Shown: positions 37,831-50,500 of the stretch, one piece after another | Layout of the letters: every line of letters starts with the position of its first letter | How positions within the stretch are numbered: position 1 is the stretch's first letter | Assembly: GCF_030704535.1 (NCBI RefSeq) | Contig: NC_081822.1 | Location: forward strand, 3,897,001-3,961,000 | Length of the DNA stretch: 64,000 nt | Source: Vitis vinifera | Lineage: Eukaryota > Streptophyta > Magnoliopsida > Vitales > Vitaceae | Direction of reading: 5' to 3' | Translations under genes and position numbers: made by a program | Notes under the pieces: model-generated | Told to the model about the DNA's origin: nothing | What the model saw: the letters and a program-made list of their open reading frames with translations, nothing else | The model's database searches: none

Positions 37831-38189
37831 ATTTTCTTTATTTTGGTATCAAAGAAGAAATGAATTGATGATGTGGCGTTGTGAGGGAATGACTTATTTT
37901 TTATACAAATTCTTGACGCATTAATAATTGTGGAATTAGTCAGAGTCGTGCGTAGTAGTTTATATGGTTTAACAAGGTGATGTCAAACTCTAATTAACTA
38001 AAGATTTTTGAGTAAGAGAAGTCAATTCAAATAAAAATGGGAATATATTGAGAGAAGAAAATTAAGTAAATGCAACTGGATGAACTAGCGGTACTAATTT
38101 AATTATTCGGAGACATGATGGGGAGAAATGATGACTGATTTATTTGAATAAAAAATGTACAATTATTAAGAACGGACCGGATCATTCCC

Positions 38190-38490
38190 CTGCAGTCGGA
38201 CGAATTAATTATATACCTTGGTCACCAAGAAAACAGAAGGCGGTCCCCACTGTGATGACTTGACGAATTTGTCAATCATCCATCCGCCACGAAATCAAAC
38301 CCAACACCCGGCCGGGCCGGCCCGTACGTCATAGGTGATGCACCGGTGGCAAGTGCGCCTTTGCTTCCTCCCCAAGCCTGCACACACGCCCTTAAACCTA
38401 TAAAAATCGTCTTCAGTTTCTCATGGCCTCACATTCTCGTATCACTCTGACACTCCCCAATCAGTTCTAGCTAGCCAAACACCTTATCCC
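38190..38490. repeat. Duplicated upstream block, unit D, with TATA box
   Basis: Partner of the block at 37405-37825. Contains CTATAAAAAT at 38398-38407, a good TATA box about 90 bp before the start of copy D, and a GC-rich palindromic stretch CCCGGCCGGGCCGGCCCG at 38307-38324. Confidence 0.65.
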
Positions 38491-38733
38491 ATGGCGACCC
38501 CCGGAATCAGTCTGGCCGAAGTTTACGTGTTGCGAAAGCTCCACAAGGAGAAGATGAAAAGATCAGCGAAAGAAGAGCGAGCTGGGAGAGATGATGTGAA
38601 TGTTTCTCACCATGGAAAGCAATCTTCGGGTGGTTGCTTCTCGCTCGTGTTCAACAAGGTTCATCCAAAGGATTTCCAACCGCCGATTCAAACAGAAAAC
38701 AATCCGAAGCATGTAATTATTAATTACACCTAG
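38491..38733 (+). CDS. Small tandem-family protein D (80 aa), unknown function
   Basis: Single-exon ORF of 80 aa with TATA box and ATG in context CCCATGGCG. N-terminal block ATPGISLAEVYVLRKLHKEK then MKRS; linker KEERAGRDDVNVSHHGKQSS; conserved C-terminal block GGCFSLVFNKVHP; then a variable tail. Paralogue of the protein at 34240-34470, with the same two conserved ends and a different middle. Not recognised as a named family. It is the best preserved of the later copies and probably expressed, since TATA box, start context and both conserved blocks are intact. Confidence 0.72.
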   Translation: MATPGISLAEVYVLRKLHKEKMKRSAKEERAGRDDVNVSHHGKQSSGGCFSLVFNKVHPKDFQPPIQTENNPKHVIINYT

Positions 38734-40280
38734 GCCACTTGTAATGCTGCCTGTAATTGCTTCTAGTGTGGGTTAGACCACCTGTAATTTGTACAATTAG
38801 CTTCATTGGCTTGCCTAGCTTTTTCGCTTTTTGTTTCGAACTATTTGCATGTACCCACAATTATGTAAACCATCAAAGCAACAGTACAACGCCTCTTTCA
38901 CCATCGTTGATTTTGACCGGCACTTTCCAAGTTTCCATGGTCATTATAATTTATACCAATAATCTTCTCCTCATGATTTATACTAGATGTGTTATGATCA
39001 TTCACTTGCCGGTAAAGAGGAGCGCTTTGCAGATAAGCACTATCATTGCCTATGCAAAACCATCGATTAAGCTTATAAATACAGCTAATCTAAATGTGCT
39101 TTGGCTTCCAATTATTACACTTTTTGACCATATTTACTCATTCACCGATGATGCCTTTCAATTTCCTTTCATTGTCAATTGACGTTAGTATAGTGTTGAA
39201 TAATGGTTGTAATAAATTGACTTTCGGTACTACTAGAATTGCTTCGAAGGCAAACCAGAGAATTGCCAAATAAACGGCACTTTACTTTTACTAATTCTGC
39301 ATTTAATTCATAAATCATTTGGAAAGTCACCCATGATGCACGTGCTGTGCAGATGCGATCACGTGATAAAAGTACCCTTGGCCTAGCTGTGAATATCACA
39401 CCCTATAAGACTGGTTTTGAAAAATAATGCTCTTCCTACCAGACCAACCCCATGTGCCATCTCCACTTATGTCATTGAAACCCGACCCTACCCTTCCCTG
39501 TTTCTGGTCCAAATTCATTTTCTTCCACGGGACTCATAATGCAATCGAGACGCTATATATATTCTTCATATAGTGGGTGCATCCCACTCGTTTGCTTCTA
39601 TGCGGCAACCAATTTCATTGGATCCTTCCAGTAGGGTTGGCACTTGGCATATCTAATCCAGTTAGGTTTGGTAAATGTAATCAAAATTCAGGTGCTGTTT
39701 GTTTTTTGTCTTATCATATATTTGAAATTTGAAAAGAAATAGATCTGAAAGCGTTATTCGAATTCATTTCAACATTAAAAAATAAATAAAAAATTAGGGC
39801 ATGGTATGGTGTGCGTTGAATTAGGGTGCTTCATCCCTAAAAAAAGGAGCTTTCTTCTTAGTACTTTCCTAAATAAATGAAGAAGAAGACCGACGAGAGA
39901 GTTATTTGGGCTTTTTGGATTTGAAAATTTATAAATTTACTCCTAATTATTCAGTGATGTGTCATTTAAATTAATAGAAAAATGTAGAAGCTTGGAGTGA
40001 ATGTATTTGATTTTAAATATAGATTGAAGGGTAAAGTATATTAATTTTTTATATTTTAATTATATATTTTGTTTTTGGGAGGACACATATTTATTGTCAC
40101 GGGATTTTCCAAAAGGAAAATAGAAGAAAAATAAGAAAACAGATGAAACCGACGAGGTCGTTTTCGTAAATCATGGATACGGGGTGATGAGTTTGGAGGG
40201 AGCCAAGAAGTCAAAATCAAGGACATTTCAGTAAATGCAGAAGGCCAAGTAGAAAAAAAAAAAAAACAAATTAATTAATG
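38734..40280. other. Intergenic region before the NT-C2 gene
   Basis: No credible gene. Short ORFs at 38757-39182 (plus) and 39175-39399 (minus) lack conserved motifs. The right end becomes A-rich and then enters the promoter of the next gene. Confidence 0.5.
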
Positions 40281-41598
40281 GAAAATGGAGTATTTGGCGG
40301 GATGTTGGATATCTTTAATCCGGGATTTGGAGAATTGATATTTCATCTACAATCACACCTCCATTTCACCTTACTAATCTCCCACATTCACTCCTTATTT
40401 ACGCAACCCCAAGCGAGCTCCAAACACCACACTTTCTCACAAAGATTCCCTCATTTTCCTTCCAATTTAAGCACCCCCACAGATCCGGAATTCGGTAGGC
40501 ACTGACCCATTTTTTTTTTAAATTTATTTTTTGTTTTTTAAAAACCTTTTGGTTTGATTTTTCGGTGTAAAGTGTTCACTGTTTGATTTTTTATTTTCCA
40601 TTTTTTGTTTTCAGTTTGAGACATTTTGTGTGTGCATTGTCCAATCTGTGTTTATCGAAGTGTTCTTTTGGCGTTTTGTTCACGAAAACAGTACTTCCTT
40701 TAGCTTTAATCTGCTACTTTCTGGAATGCATTTTCTACGTTGAGGTGGACATTAGGTTTCGGATTCTGTTTTCTACAGACCACAAAGACTGTTTCATACC
40801 TAGAGAATTTAGGGGAAGTTTTTTTCTGGTCAGAATGGTTTGGGGGTGGATTTCTTGGATTCGGATCGAGGAGGTTTGAACTGGTAGTTGAAGGAGGTAC
40901 TGTTTTCAATTCTGTTTGTTTACTTGCAAGAATGTTGAATTTGTTGGATTTTGGCGGTGTAGCTTCAAGATCTGGGGTGTTTGTATTTGCATTTTGGTTT
41001 TTTTGTTTCTGCATTTTCTGAATCAGTGTCTGATCATGTAAATTTTTGAAGTGTGATACTGTCACTTACATCATGACTAGTCTATTTCTAGATTTTTTTT
41101 ATTTTTTATTTTATTTTTCTAATTTTGTTGCCTGATAAAAAAAATGGAATTATTCCACATTCTACGCTTTGTGGCATTGTTGGATTCTGTGGAAATCATC
41201 CCTTTTCTGCCATGCTAGTTATGTGGGTCTCTTCGTGTTGTCCGCAACAAAAGTTTTATTCTTTTGGAAACATCAGATACTCTTTCTTTTGAATAACGCT
41301 GGTGATTCTAAAAGATTTTGGTGGGCTCTAAACTTGTTTGAGGAACCTCCAAATGCTTTTAGTTCATTTTAAGCAAAGTTGACCACAGAAGAATATTCTT
41401 TGTGCCCCAGGTGTTGTTATTGGTCGTACTTCTGATAGCGTTTTGATTCACCTGTAAGATTTTGGTGTTTAGACTTCTCAATTATAAACGAAAGTTATGT
41501 TATTGTAGAAAATCCTGGGTTTTGAATGAATAGGGTGGCGGGGTGGAAGTGGGAACTAGATGATTTGCAGCCTGTGATTGACTGATTATCATCCAGCG
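40281..41598 (+). promoter_or_regulatory. Promoter and leader intron of the NT-C2/coiled-coil gene
   Basis: A C-rich leader-like segment (about 40380-40494) ends at GAATTCG before GTAGGC. The next exon begins at 41597 after TTATCATCCAG, two bases before the start codon. The 1.1 kb leader intron is T-rich and has no coding content, though chance ORFs occur on both strands. Transcription start not resolved. Confidence 0.5.
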
Positions 41599-44500
41599 AT
41601 GTCGAAGGTTGCTAAATGGAAGCTTGAGAAGACAAAAGTAAAAGTAGTCTTCCGGTTACAATTCCATGCTACACATGTAAGTTTGCTTCTTTTGTTAAAA
41701 TGTTTTGGGTTACTTTTGGGCAGCACCATGTTGATGATTGTCACTGAGTATATTGGAGAATGTATTAAACATTACTTCTTTGAGTTCTTCATATTGGAGC
41801 ATTTCATGGTTCAAAGTTTTCTGAGATAACCTTTGACCTCTGTGAACTTCACCTATTATTCCTTTCTTGCCTTAGATAAAACATGAAACAACAGAGAAAC
41901 ATTTTTATGCTGACCTTTAATGTAGTTAACATTCAGTGATTTTGATGGCATATCTAAATTAGTAGCTTCTGTTGGAACTGAAAACTGGGTAATATGCATC
42001 CTCATGCAAGATTAAGAATATAAATAATAAGAAAAAAATTAAATCGCAACGTCTAGCCATGTGAACTTTTTTATTACCAACGTCTAGCCATCTGGCAGTC
42101 AGTGCCAATAATCTTGAGAACAAACATTTTTGTTAAGCACTGAGGTGCTTTAAATTAGGTTCTTTTAGTTAGCATTGGACTATTCCGTGGGTGCCAATCA
42201 TTAGATTGGAGTTTGGAAGAAGGATATGAGATTAACATTGGGCAGTGCTCTGCAAATATAGTTCTGTAAAAATTTCATTTTTATGTTACTTCCTACTCTT
42301 TTTTTTTTGCACGGACAACATTTTTGGTCAAGATAACATTTTTTAAACATTTGTTTCCACCAACTATGATATTGTAAAAACCAAACTGTAATTTCTTCAC
42401 AAAATATGCAAATTATGTATGAAGTTTTGGATAGTCAGTATGGCATAATTCAATAAGAGGCCTTATTATCTTTGGTTCAGGTGTCCTGTGTCCTGGACTA
42501 TGATTTGCCGGTTATGATCAGATAAAAGGAAAAGAAATGACAAGCCCTTTACTAAATGCAGTGTGTGAGAAAAGACAGCTCAGCTTGGCATGGTTGCAGA
42601 GTTGTCCTATCATGCCATGTTTTGCAGTGTTAGATTGAAGCATTAATGTCAATTTTAGAATTGTCCTCTTCCTTTTATATCCTTTGTTTTTGATACTATA
42701 AGGAGTACCAAAAGCATTTAATTACTGGAAATTTGGTTCAAAAATCTCCATATGTTGTAAATATTAATATACAAAGTTATGCATAACATTTCACTTTCCT
42801 ACTACTTTGCCTGGTTTTAGTCACCAAGTTTCTATAAGCAACCTACTTTACTTTTCTTATAATGTCAAACTTGGGGTAGATTTAGATTGAGTTATTAATT
42901 TCATCCTTGTTTCTTCCTTTCCTATGTACCAGCATTTTTTCTTATGATGAAGGAAATATGTTTCACCATTTTATGATTTTCAATAGTAATGGTGTTCATG
43001 CTTTTCTAAGCATTAATTTCAGTATCTTTTGATGGTTTTAATTGGTATTCCATAAATTTTTTATTTTCATTTTTTGTGTAAAGTGGGTTAGAAGATCATT
43101 CCTACAGCGAAGTTGAAAATCTTTGTTGGGAAAGAAAAGGAAAGACCAGATATGGAAATGAGTTGAGTCATGCTTGTGCTTAATGTTATGTACAGTGGTT
43201 TGCTTTATTTGTTAGGCTTTTGGCTTCTCAGGGAAAGGGATCAAATTATAAACATGGTACAGGATTTTGCATTATACCAATCAAATTTGATATCCTTTTA
43301 TCTTGTTACAGGGTCAGAACTGCATATATTCTGCATTATTGGAAAGGTTTTAATTCGTGTATCTCATTTTTGTGATATGTACAATGACTAAGGTTTTTCC
43401 CCTGCTTGGTTCAGATTCCACCAACCGGATGGGATAAATTGTTTATATCTTTCATTCCCGCCGATTCTGGAAAGGCAACAGCAAAGACAACCAAGGCAAA
43501 TGTGAGAAATGGGACCTGCAAATGGGCAGATCCTATCTATGAGACTACAAGACTTCTCCAAGATGCCAAAACCAAGCAGTATGATGAGAAACTCTATAAA
43601 ATTATTGTGGCAATGGTAGTATTCTTTCTACTCCCTTCATTTCAATTCTAATCCTTTAAGAAAAAATTTCATTAATACAAATTATCTGTATCTGAAACTT
43701 TAATGTGCTTGATTGGACACATCCTTTTCCTTGTCCCTTGTGTCCATCATAGCAGGTGATTCTAGTTGTTTTTTTATAACTGAGATTAACTATGTCTTTG
43801 TCTTGAATCTTGTTGCCATCAGGGTTCTTCACGGTCTAATATCCTGGGTGAGGCTAATATCAACCTTGCTGATTATTCTGATGCCCAAAAGCCTTCTACT
43901 GTTGCACTGCCTCTTCATGGATGCAATTCTGGAACTGTATTACATGTAAGACTTTCTGAGTTTTATATTTGCTTGTTATTTTTGTAGTAACCTTCTTAAT
44001 ATTATCTTGGGCTAACTGAATTTATAAATCTAGTGCATGTTGATTGTTAAGTCACACATTGCCACTTCAGAATGTGTGAAAGCATTTGCTTTTGACATGG
44101 GGGTATGAGAAATATGTGTGACCAGTCTAGTGTTGAACATGCATGTAACTGGGATTGAAACCAAGCAAGAGTGGAACAAATTCCTAGTCCACTAGAACAT
44201 CACAGGGTACTTTCACTCTATTCTTCTTTCATGCCTTTTTAGAATTTGGTCTCGATGCTACCCATGTGTAAAGCACTGTGTTACAGAGACACTAGTTTAT
44301 CCTAAGATATAGATGAAGAAAATTGGACACACTGAATTGAGTTGTCTCCATGTTAGATTTGTGGGATTGGTTGAGACATAGACAAAAGACCTGTAGCCCA
44401 CCGGTGTTGAGTAAAGTTCACTTATAAAGCCAGTCAGGCTGTACTTCATTTCAACCAAATAAACCTTCTTGCAGCTTTCTTTGTTAATTCACTTCCATCT

Positions 44501-47500
44501 TTTAGGATCCTTTTCTCCACCAATTTCTTAAGCAGGCATAAAGTGAATGTATTATGCCTTCTTTTGGCATGAGAGTTGAAGAGTGGGATATTTTGGTTTT
44601 TAAGAGTATGTTTGAGAATTCCTAGTTTATGTGAACCTCAGATAGGAGGGGATTTTTTCAAGTGTATTGACAGTTTGGATAAAGACAGATTGGCAGGTCC
44701 CTCTAGGGGAGAGGAGGTGGTAGATGCTTTAACAGAGTTGGGGGGAAGACAAAGCACCTAGCCCAAATGGTTTTTCAATGGGCTTTTGACAAACAAGCTG
44801 AAGGACTTGATTCGAAAGGTGGTGTTGTCAAAATGCTTTTGTGGGGGCAAATAGATCTTAGATTCAGTTTTGATTGCTAATAAGGTTATAAATATGAGGA
44901 AAAGAAGCTCTAAGGAGTATTTAATGTGCAAGTTGGATATGGAAAAAGCCTCAGATCACATAGATTGGATGTTCCTCCTGGTGGTTATTGACAAAATGGG
45001 ATTTAGGCAAATATGGATGAGGCAGATTCATTCTTGTATATTTATAGTGAGGATGGCAATCCATGTTAATGGAACCTCTATGGAGTTCTTTCAAAGTTGT
45101 AGTGGATTACAGCAAGGTGACCCTCTCTCCCTTTATATGTTTGTTTTGATTATTGAAGCTCTGAGTTACCTCATTTCCAAAGTTGTGTAGGGGAGAAGGG
45201 CTACAAATATCTCATTTATTGTTTGCTGATGAAACTTTAGTTTTCTATGAGGCTAATATGCTGTAGATAAGATACTAGAAATGAGTGTTGATCATAGTTT
45301 CAGACTTGATAATTAATTTGCAGAAGAGTAAAATGATTCCTGTTGGAGAAGTAGCAGGTGGGCAGTATGGCAACTTTATTTGGATCTAAGGTGGGGAGAT
45401 CTCCATGCCGCCTACTTTGGATTGCCTTTAGGAGTGATCCATAAGTCTTGTGTAATGTGGGACTCAATAGAGGAGAGGTTTAAAAGGATATTTACCTCTT
45501 GGAAGAAGCAATTTGTCTAAGGGAGGAAAAGGAAAAAAGTGTGGGGAGTAGCTCCTTTGTGTCTTTTTGAGACAATTTAGAAGGAGAGAAATAGAAGATC
45601 TTTTGAAAATGAGAAGCTCTCTATCCTAAGACTAAAAAACTTGTTCCCCTGCAACTTGTTTTCTTGGACCAAGTTGTACATAGCTATAGGCCCTATGTCC
45701 TTACGTGAATTTTATTGATTGAGTAGGTTCTAACCAAGGGAGGAAGTAGTTTTTTGTTTACCCCTTCTCTATTTTTTGGCCTTCTCTAGGCAGCCTTTGT
45801 ATATGTCCTGTGTACTTCGGTGTGCTCTTTTTGGCGCTTTTAATGCATATTTTGTTTGCCTATTGAAAAAAAATTTGTCCAAGAGAGGAAGATTGACCCT
45901 CATCAAGAACATTACTTCAAGTCTCCCAATATATTTCCTGTTCTTTTTTGTAATTTCCCAAGAAAGTAAGAATTAGGTTGGAAGAAATTCAGAGAAATTA
46001 TGGGGGAGTCATTCAAAGGCACCTAGTGGACTGGACTACAATTTGCTAAGATAAGAGTTTTGGAGGCTAGGGAATTAGAACAATTTTTTTGATAGGTAGA
46101 GGCTTGAGAATTAGAACATTGGATGTTCTAAAGAGTGCCTTGTTAGGCAAATGGCCGTGGAGATATGCTCAGGAGCATAGTCTTCAGAGAAATGTAATCA
46201 AAGGCAAATTTCAAGAGCTAGATGGGGGTTGGTGCATATGGTAGAGGTGAGAGAGGCATTCAGAGTGGCTTTAGGGAAAGACATCAGAAAAGGGTGGGAA
46301 GAGGCAGACTTTGAACTACTATTCTAGTCAAGAATTGGCTAAGAACCAAATTCTAGTTGGATAAATGGCTGCAGGTGTGCCCCTTGAAATAGGCTTTCCT
46401 TATGCTTTTCAGACTAGCCTTTAATAGGCATATGCTAAAGTGGCAAATTTGTGGGAGGTAGGGGAGGGTGGTGGCCAATGATATCTTGATTTTAGAAGTC
46501 TTTTTTATGATTGAGAGACTTAGAGGTGGATTAGTTTGTGGACCTCATTCATGTTGTGATTCCCCAAGCAATAGGGGAAAAGGAGGGGAGCTTCCAAGCG
46601 AAATCCTCTTACAACTCATTCTGTGCTAAGAACTTGGAGTTGTTCTTGCCATTGAAATTTTGGGTATCTGCACCCCATTGAGAAATCTCTTTTTTCTCTC
46701 CACTCACTTGGGGGCAGTTCAAGAAAGGTCCTAACCATTGATCTCCTATTAAGGGCAGGATAGGTGATGGTACATACATGTAGTCTTTGTAAGTGAAGAA
46801 TTGGCATAGCGCATTCTAATCAATCGTGTGTTTCCCTGATTTAGCAAAAGATCCCCTATTCGGATGGAAGGTTTAGGGCTTGGATATAAGGAGGAAGATA
46901 TGGTGAATGGCTTCCCTTTGCTTGTTTTGTTGCATATGGAGAGAGAGCATAATGGCTGGATCTTCAATAAGGAAGCGCCTTCATATCAAGAGATGATGGA
47001 AAACCTTATTAAATCCCTTTTGGAATTGTTGACTCGTTAGATAACCTAAACTATGGATAGTGGTTTTGAGCTAGGCTGTTTTGTTTGGGTGTCATCTGTT
47101 TCTCTTTTTTCCTTTGCTGTTGCTGCATCTTGTGTAGCCATATGTACATAGGGTATGCCCCCCTTTTTATGGGCACTATTTATTATATTCTTCTTTTGCT
47201 TATCAAAAAAATGTACTGGTAATGTTGTAGTTGACTATGTTATTCTTTGCAGGTTACTGTGCAGCTGTTAACTTCTAAAACCGGGTTCAGGTACTGTATC
47301 AGTACATTTAAGCTGCTTGCCTTGTACTTTCCACCAATTTACCTTGTGTTTGACTCGCTTCCAGAGAGTTTGAGCAGCAGAGGGAACTGAGAGAGAGAGG
47401 GTTGCAGACGAACACTGGACAAAATAGGCGTGATGGATCTAGTGGAGGAAAAGCATTATCATCCGAAGAAACTGTCAATGAACACATGGATAAGGTTTGA

Positions 47501-50500
47501 TAATTAGTTTTACATTTACTTGTGTAGATATATTTCTTATCATGGTTGCTTGTCTGTGGTCTCAATTGATCTTGGTTATTTTTCAACTTTGCTTTCACAG
47601 ATGATTTCTCATTGATTAGATTAATGAATAAGGAGCTAATAAAGAGACCAGAAATCCCATAGAAAGACATCACAATCCCTTATGGAAAAAAATTATTTTC
47701 CGAGACAGAAATAAAGATATCAAATTCCTACCTAGATAATTGGAAGTTCCAACCAATAAGAACCCTAATGAACCTAAAAAAAGGACAGAGGCCCAGCAGA
47801 AATTACTTGTTTTTTGAGACCCCATTATAAGTTCTATCCATATATGTTCTGATTGCCAACTCATACGAGATCCAGTTGCATTTTATTGTAATTGAGAGAA
47901 TAACCCAAATGAATTTTACTCAGAGTTTGTCTGTTTACATTTCTGCTTTCATAATTTTGGATACAAAATATTCTGCCAAGCATTGAGCAGCACTGGTGAA
48001 AAAGCACTTCAAAATGAACATGGATTCTTTAATGATATTGATAGGCTCTGTATTTATTGCCTGGAGACCACAAACACATGCTTGACCTCTAATTGTGATT
48101 TCTGTTTCCCGAATTTTGAAACAGAAACATTGCTGGAAACACCATTTGGTAATTTATTTTCTGTCCAAATTTTGATTGACCTGCATCTTGCTCAATAAGT
48201 TACTATGTTAAATATATTTATTTCATTATTGCATGGTTCATCTTTTGCAGACTTGTGTGCATAATATGGGACTAGAGTGAAAGAAGACTGATCCATGTAA
48301 AATGAAACCCTTATTAATGAAAATAAAGAAGTGTGCCTTCAAGAGATGTTACCTGTGGGAGTTGATACAGCTTGAATAAAGTGAAATGAACACCTTTTGA
48401 AAAGGGACTCAACAATTTGATAGAACCAATATTCCCAACTGTTAGGATTTTTTTCTGGGTACAGATTTTGGGCTGGGTGCATGAGAAGAATCATAGGGCA
48501 GAAAGAATAAAATTATTTTAAAATTTTATGTGGTTTATTATTTGAATGGGAACACAAAAGGGTAGCATTCCTACATTTTTGACATTATAAAATACTGAGT
48601 CATTTCCTATCAGTGAATATAAAGTAAATAATTAAACCACAGCTATATATACACATGGAATCCTACTTTTGTCTAGTTCTTATCTTCTTAATATTTCTCC
48701 TCAAGTTGAGCTTTGGTATTCTATTTTTGGGAGTTCAATATCAGAGATAAAGTTGTGTCAGGCTTTGTATGCTGTGGAGAATATTTGTTCATTAAAGAAA
48801 AAAAACCATTTGTGGTATTGCTAAATTGATTTAAACACAAAGAAAAATGTCAAAACACATCTGCTTCTTCCAAGTGCTCAATAGAAAGCACCATCACAAC
48901 CCACCAACCCCTAAAACCCCAACTCTACAACAAACACAACTTCAGAAACTACTCGCAAAACCCTTCACATTAGGAGATAAAGCTTCTGCCTTACTGGAAT
49001 ACCCTTGTTTTTTTGTTGCAATGCTTAGATAACACTACAACATTCAAGCTCCTACTCTCTCAGTTGTGCCTGTGCATGCACAAGTTGAACCAAATAAATA
49101 AATAACACAGCACATGGGCTCTCAGTTGTGTGTGTGCCTGTGCCTGTGCCTGTGAATGCTTTCACTTGCAAATTGAACCACATATTTCCCAAGACTAAGG
49201 CCCATGGTTCCCAGCAGACAATCCATCCATCATTTTTGGGTGTGCCAAACTGGACAAACATAAATAGATTACCTAGAAATTTACCCTGTTTGTTGTGGTC
49301 TCTGAAGCAACAACCATGTGTACATTTTCTTGTTGAAGTATTACTATTTTCTACTTGAATCATTTTGTTGACTAATAATTGGGATTAAATATAACCCATA
49401 GTATGCTATGGGATACTGCATAAAGTTTACATCTTAAAACCTTTTACTGGTTTTAGTTTCTTTTTCCTATATGGTTCGTAAGATTTGTCTTTACTCAATT
49501 ATTATTTTTTTCCCTTTTTTCTCTGAAAACAGGTCAATGCAAGGGTTAGATTCAAACCAGAATCAACAGAGCTTCCTTCACTTGAAGAAGAGGGAGGATT
49601 AAATGAAGAATATTCAGACTCAGCTATTGGATTTGATGGCTCATCCAATACATCAGAAAGTTTATGTGCTGAAAAGCATGATACCTCCAGCACACATGAA
49701 ATCGATAGCCTTAAGAGCACAATCTCTGGTGATTTAAATGGACTTTCCCACACTCAAAGTCCTCAGACAGAGAAAGGGGACCCATCAGATCAGAGGTTTT
49801 TGGCACAGGGAAGCAATGATTGGGTTCATGGATGGAGTTCAGACTATTCTGTGGATAATGACTTGGCAATTGCTTATGAAGAGAACAATAGGCTTAGAGG
49901 AAGCTTGGAAGTTGCGGAGTCTTCTATTATTGAGCTTAAGCTGGAGGTAAGCTCTCTACAAAGTCATGCTGATGAAATAGGTGTTGAAACACAAAAGTTT
50001 GCTAAGCAGCTTGCTGCTGAGATTGCTTCAGGAGAAGTTCTTGCCGAAGAGGTTTCTGTACTGAAATTAGAGTGTTCAAAACTCAAGGAGGACCTTGAAC
50101 ACCTCAGAAATTCTAAGTCAATTCCTGAATTTGCTAGCAGAGAAATTATTCGGACAGATCAGGATCATGGATTTGAAGATTCACAGCTGAGATGGCTAAA
50201 GGGACTTTTAAATATGGAGGACAAGATAAGAGAGCTTCAAACTAAGGCATGCCTTGGGTTCCATGAAAGGGAGTGCAGGTTCCTTCAGCCAGACTTAGAG
50301 GCACTGCTCCATGTTCTGCAGGATCTCAAACAAGGAACTGGACAAGCAATTTCTATGTTCGATGCTTTACCATCAGAAACTGCAAACATAAAGGAGATGA
50401 GAGAAAGCCAACAATTTGTGTCAGGAACTGGGTTTGATGCTGAATTGTATCAGCCTGAAGATTTGCTTCATTGCTTAGGTGTATCTGGCCTGGTTTCTCT

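Noticed and set aside
40706-41065. Minus-strand 119-codon ORF opposite the NT-C2 leader
   Set aside because: It is the complement of a T/G-rich leader intron; composition is Asn/Lys/Pro biased with no motif.
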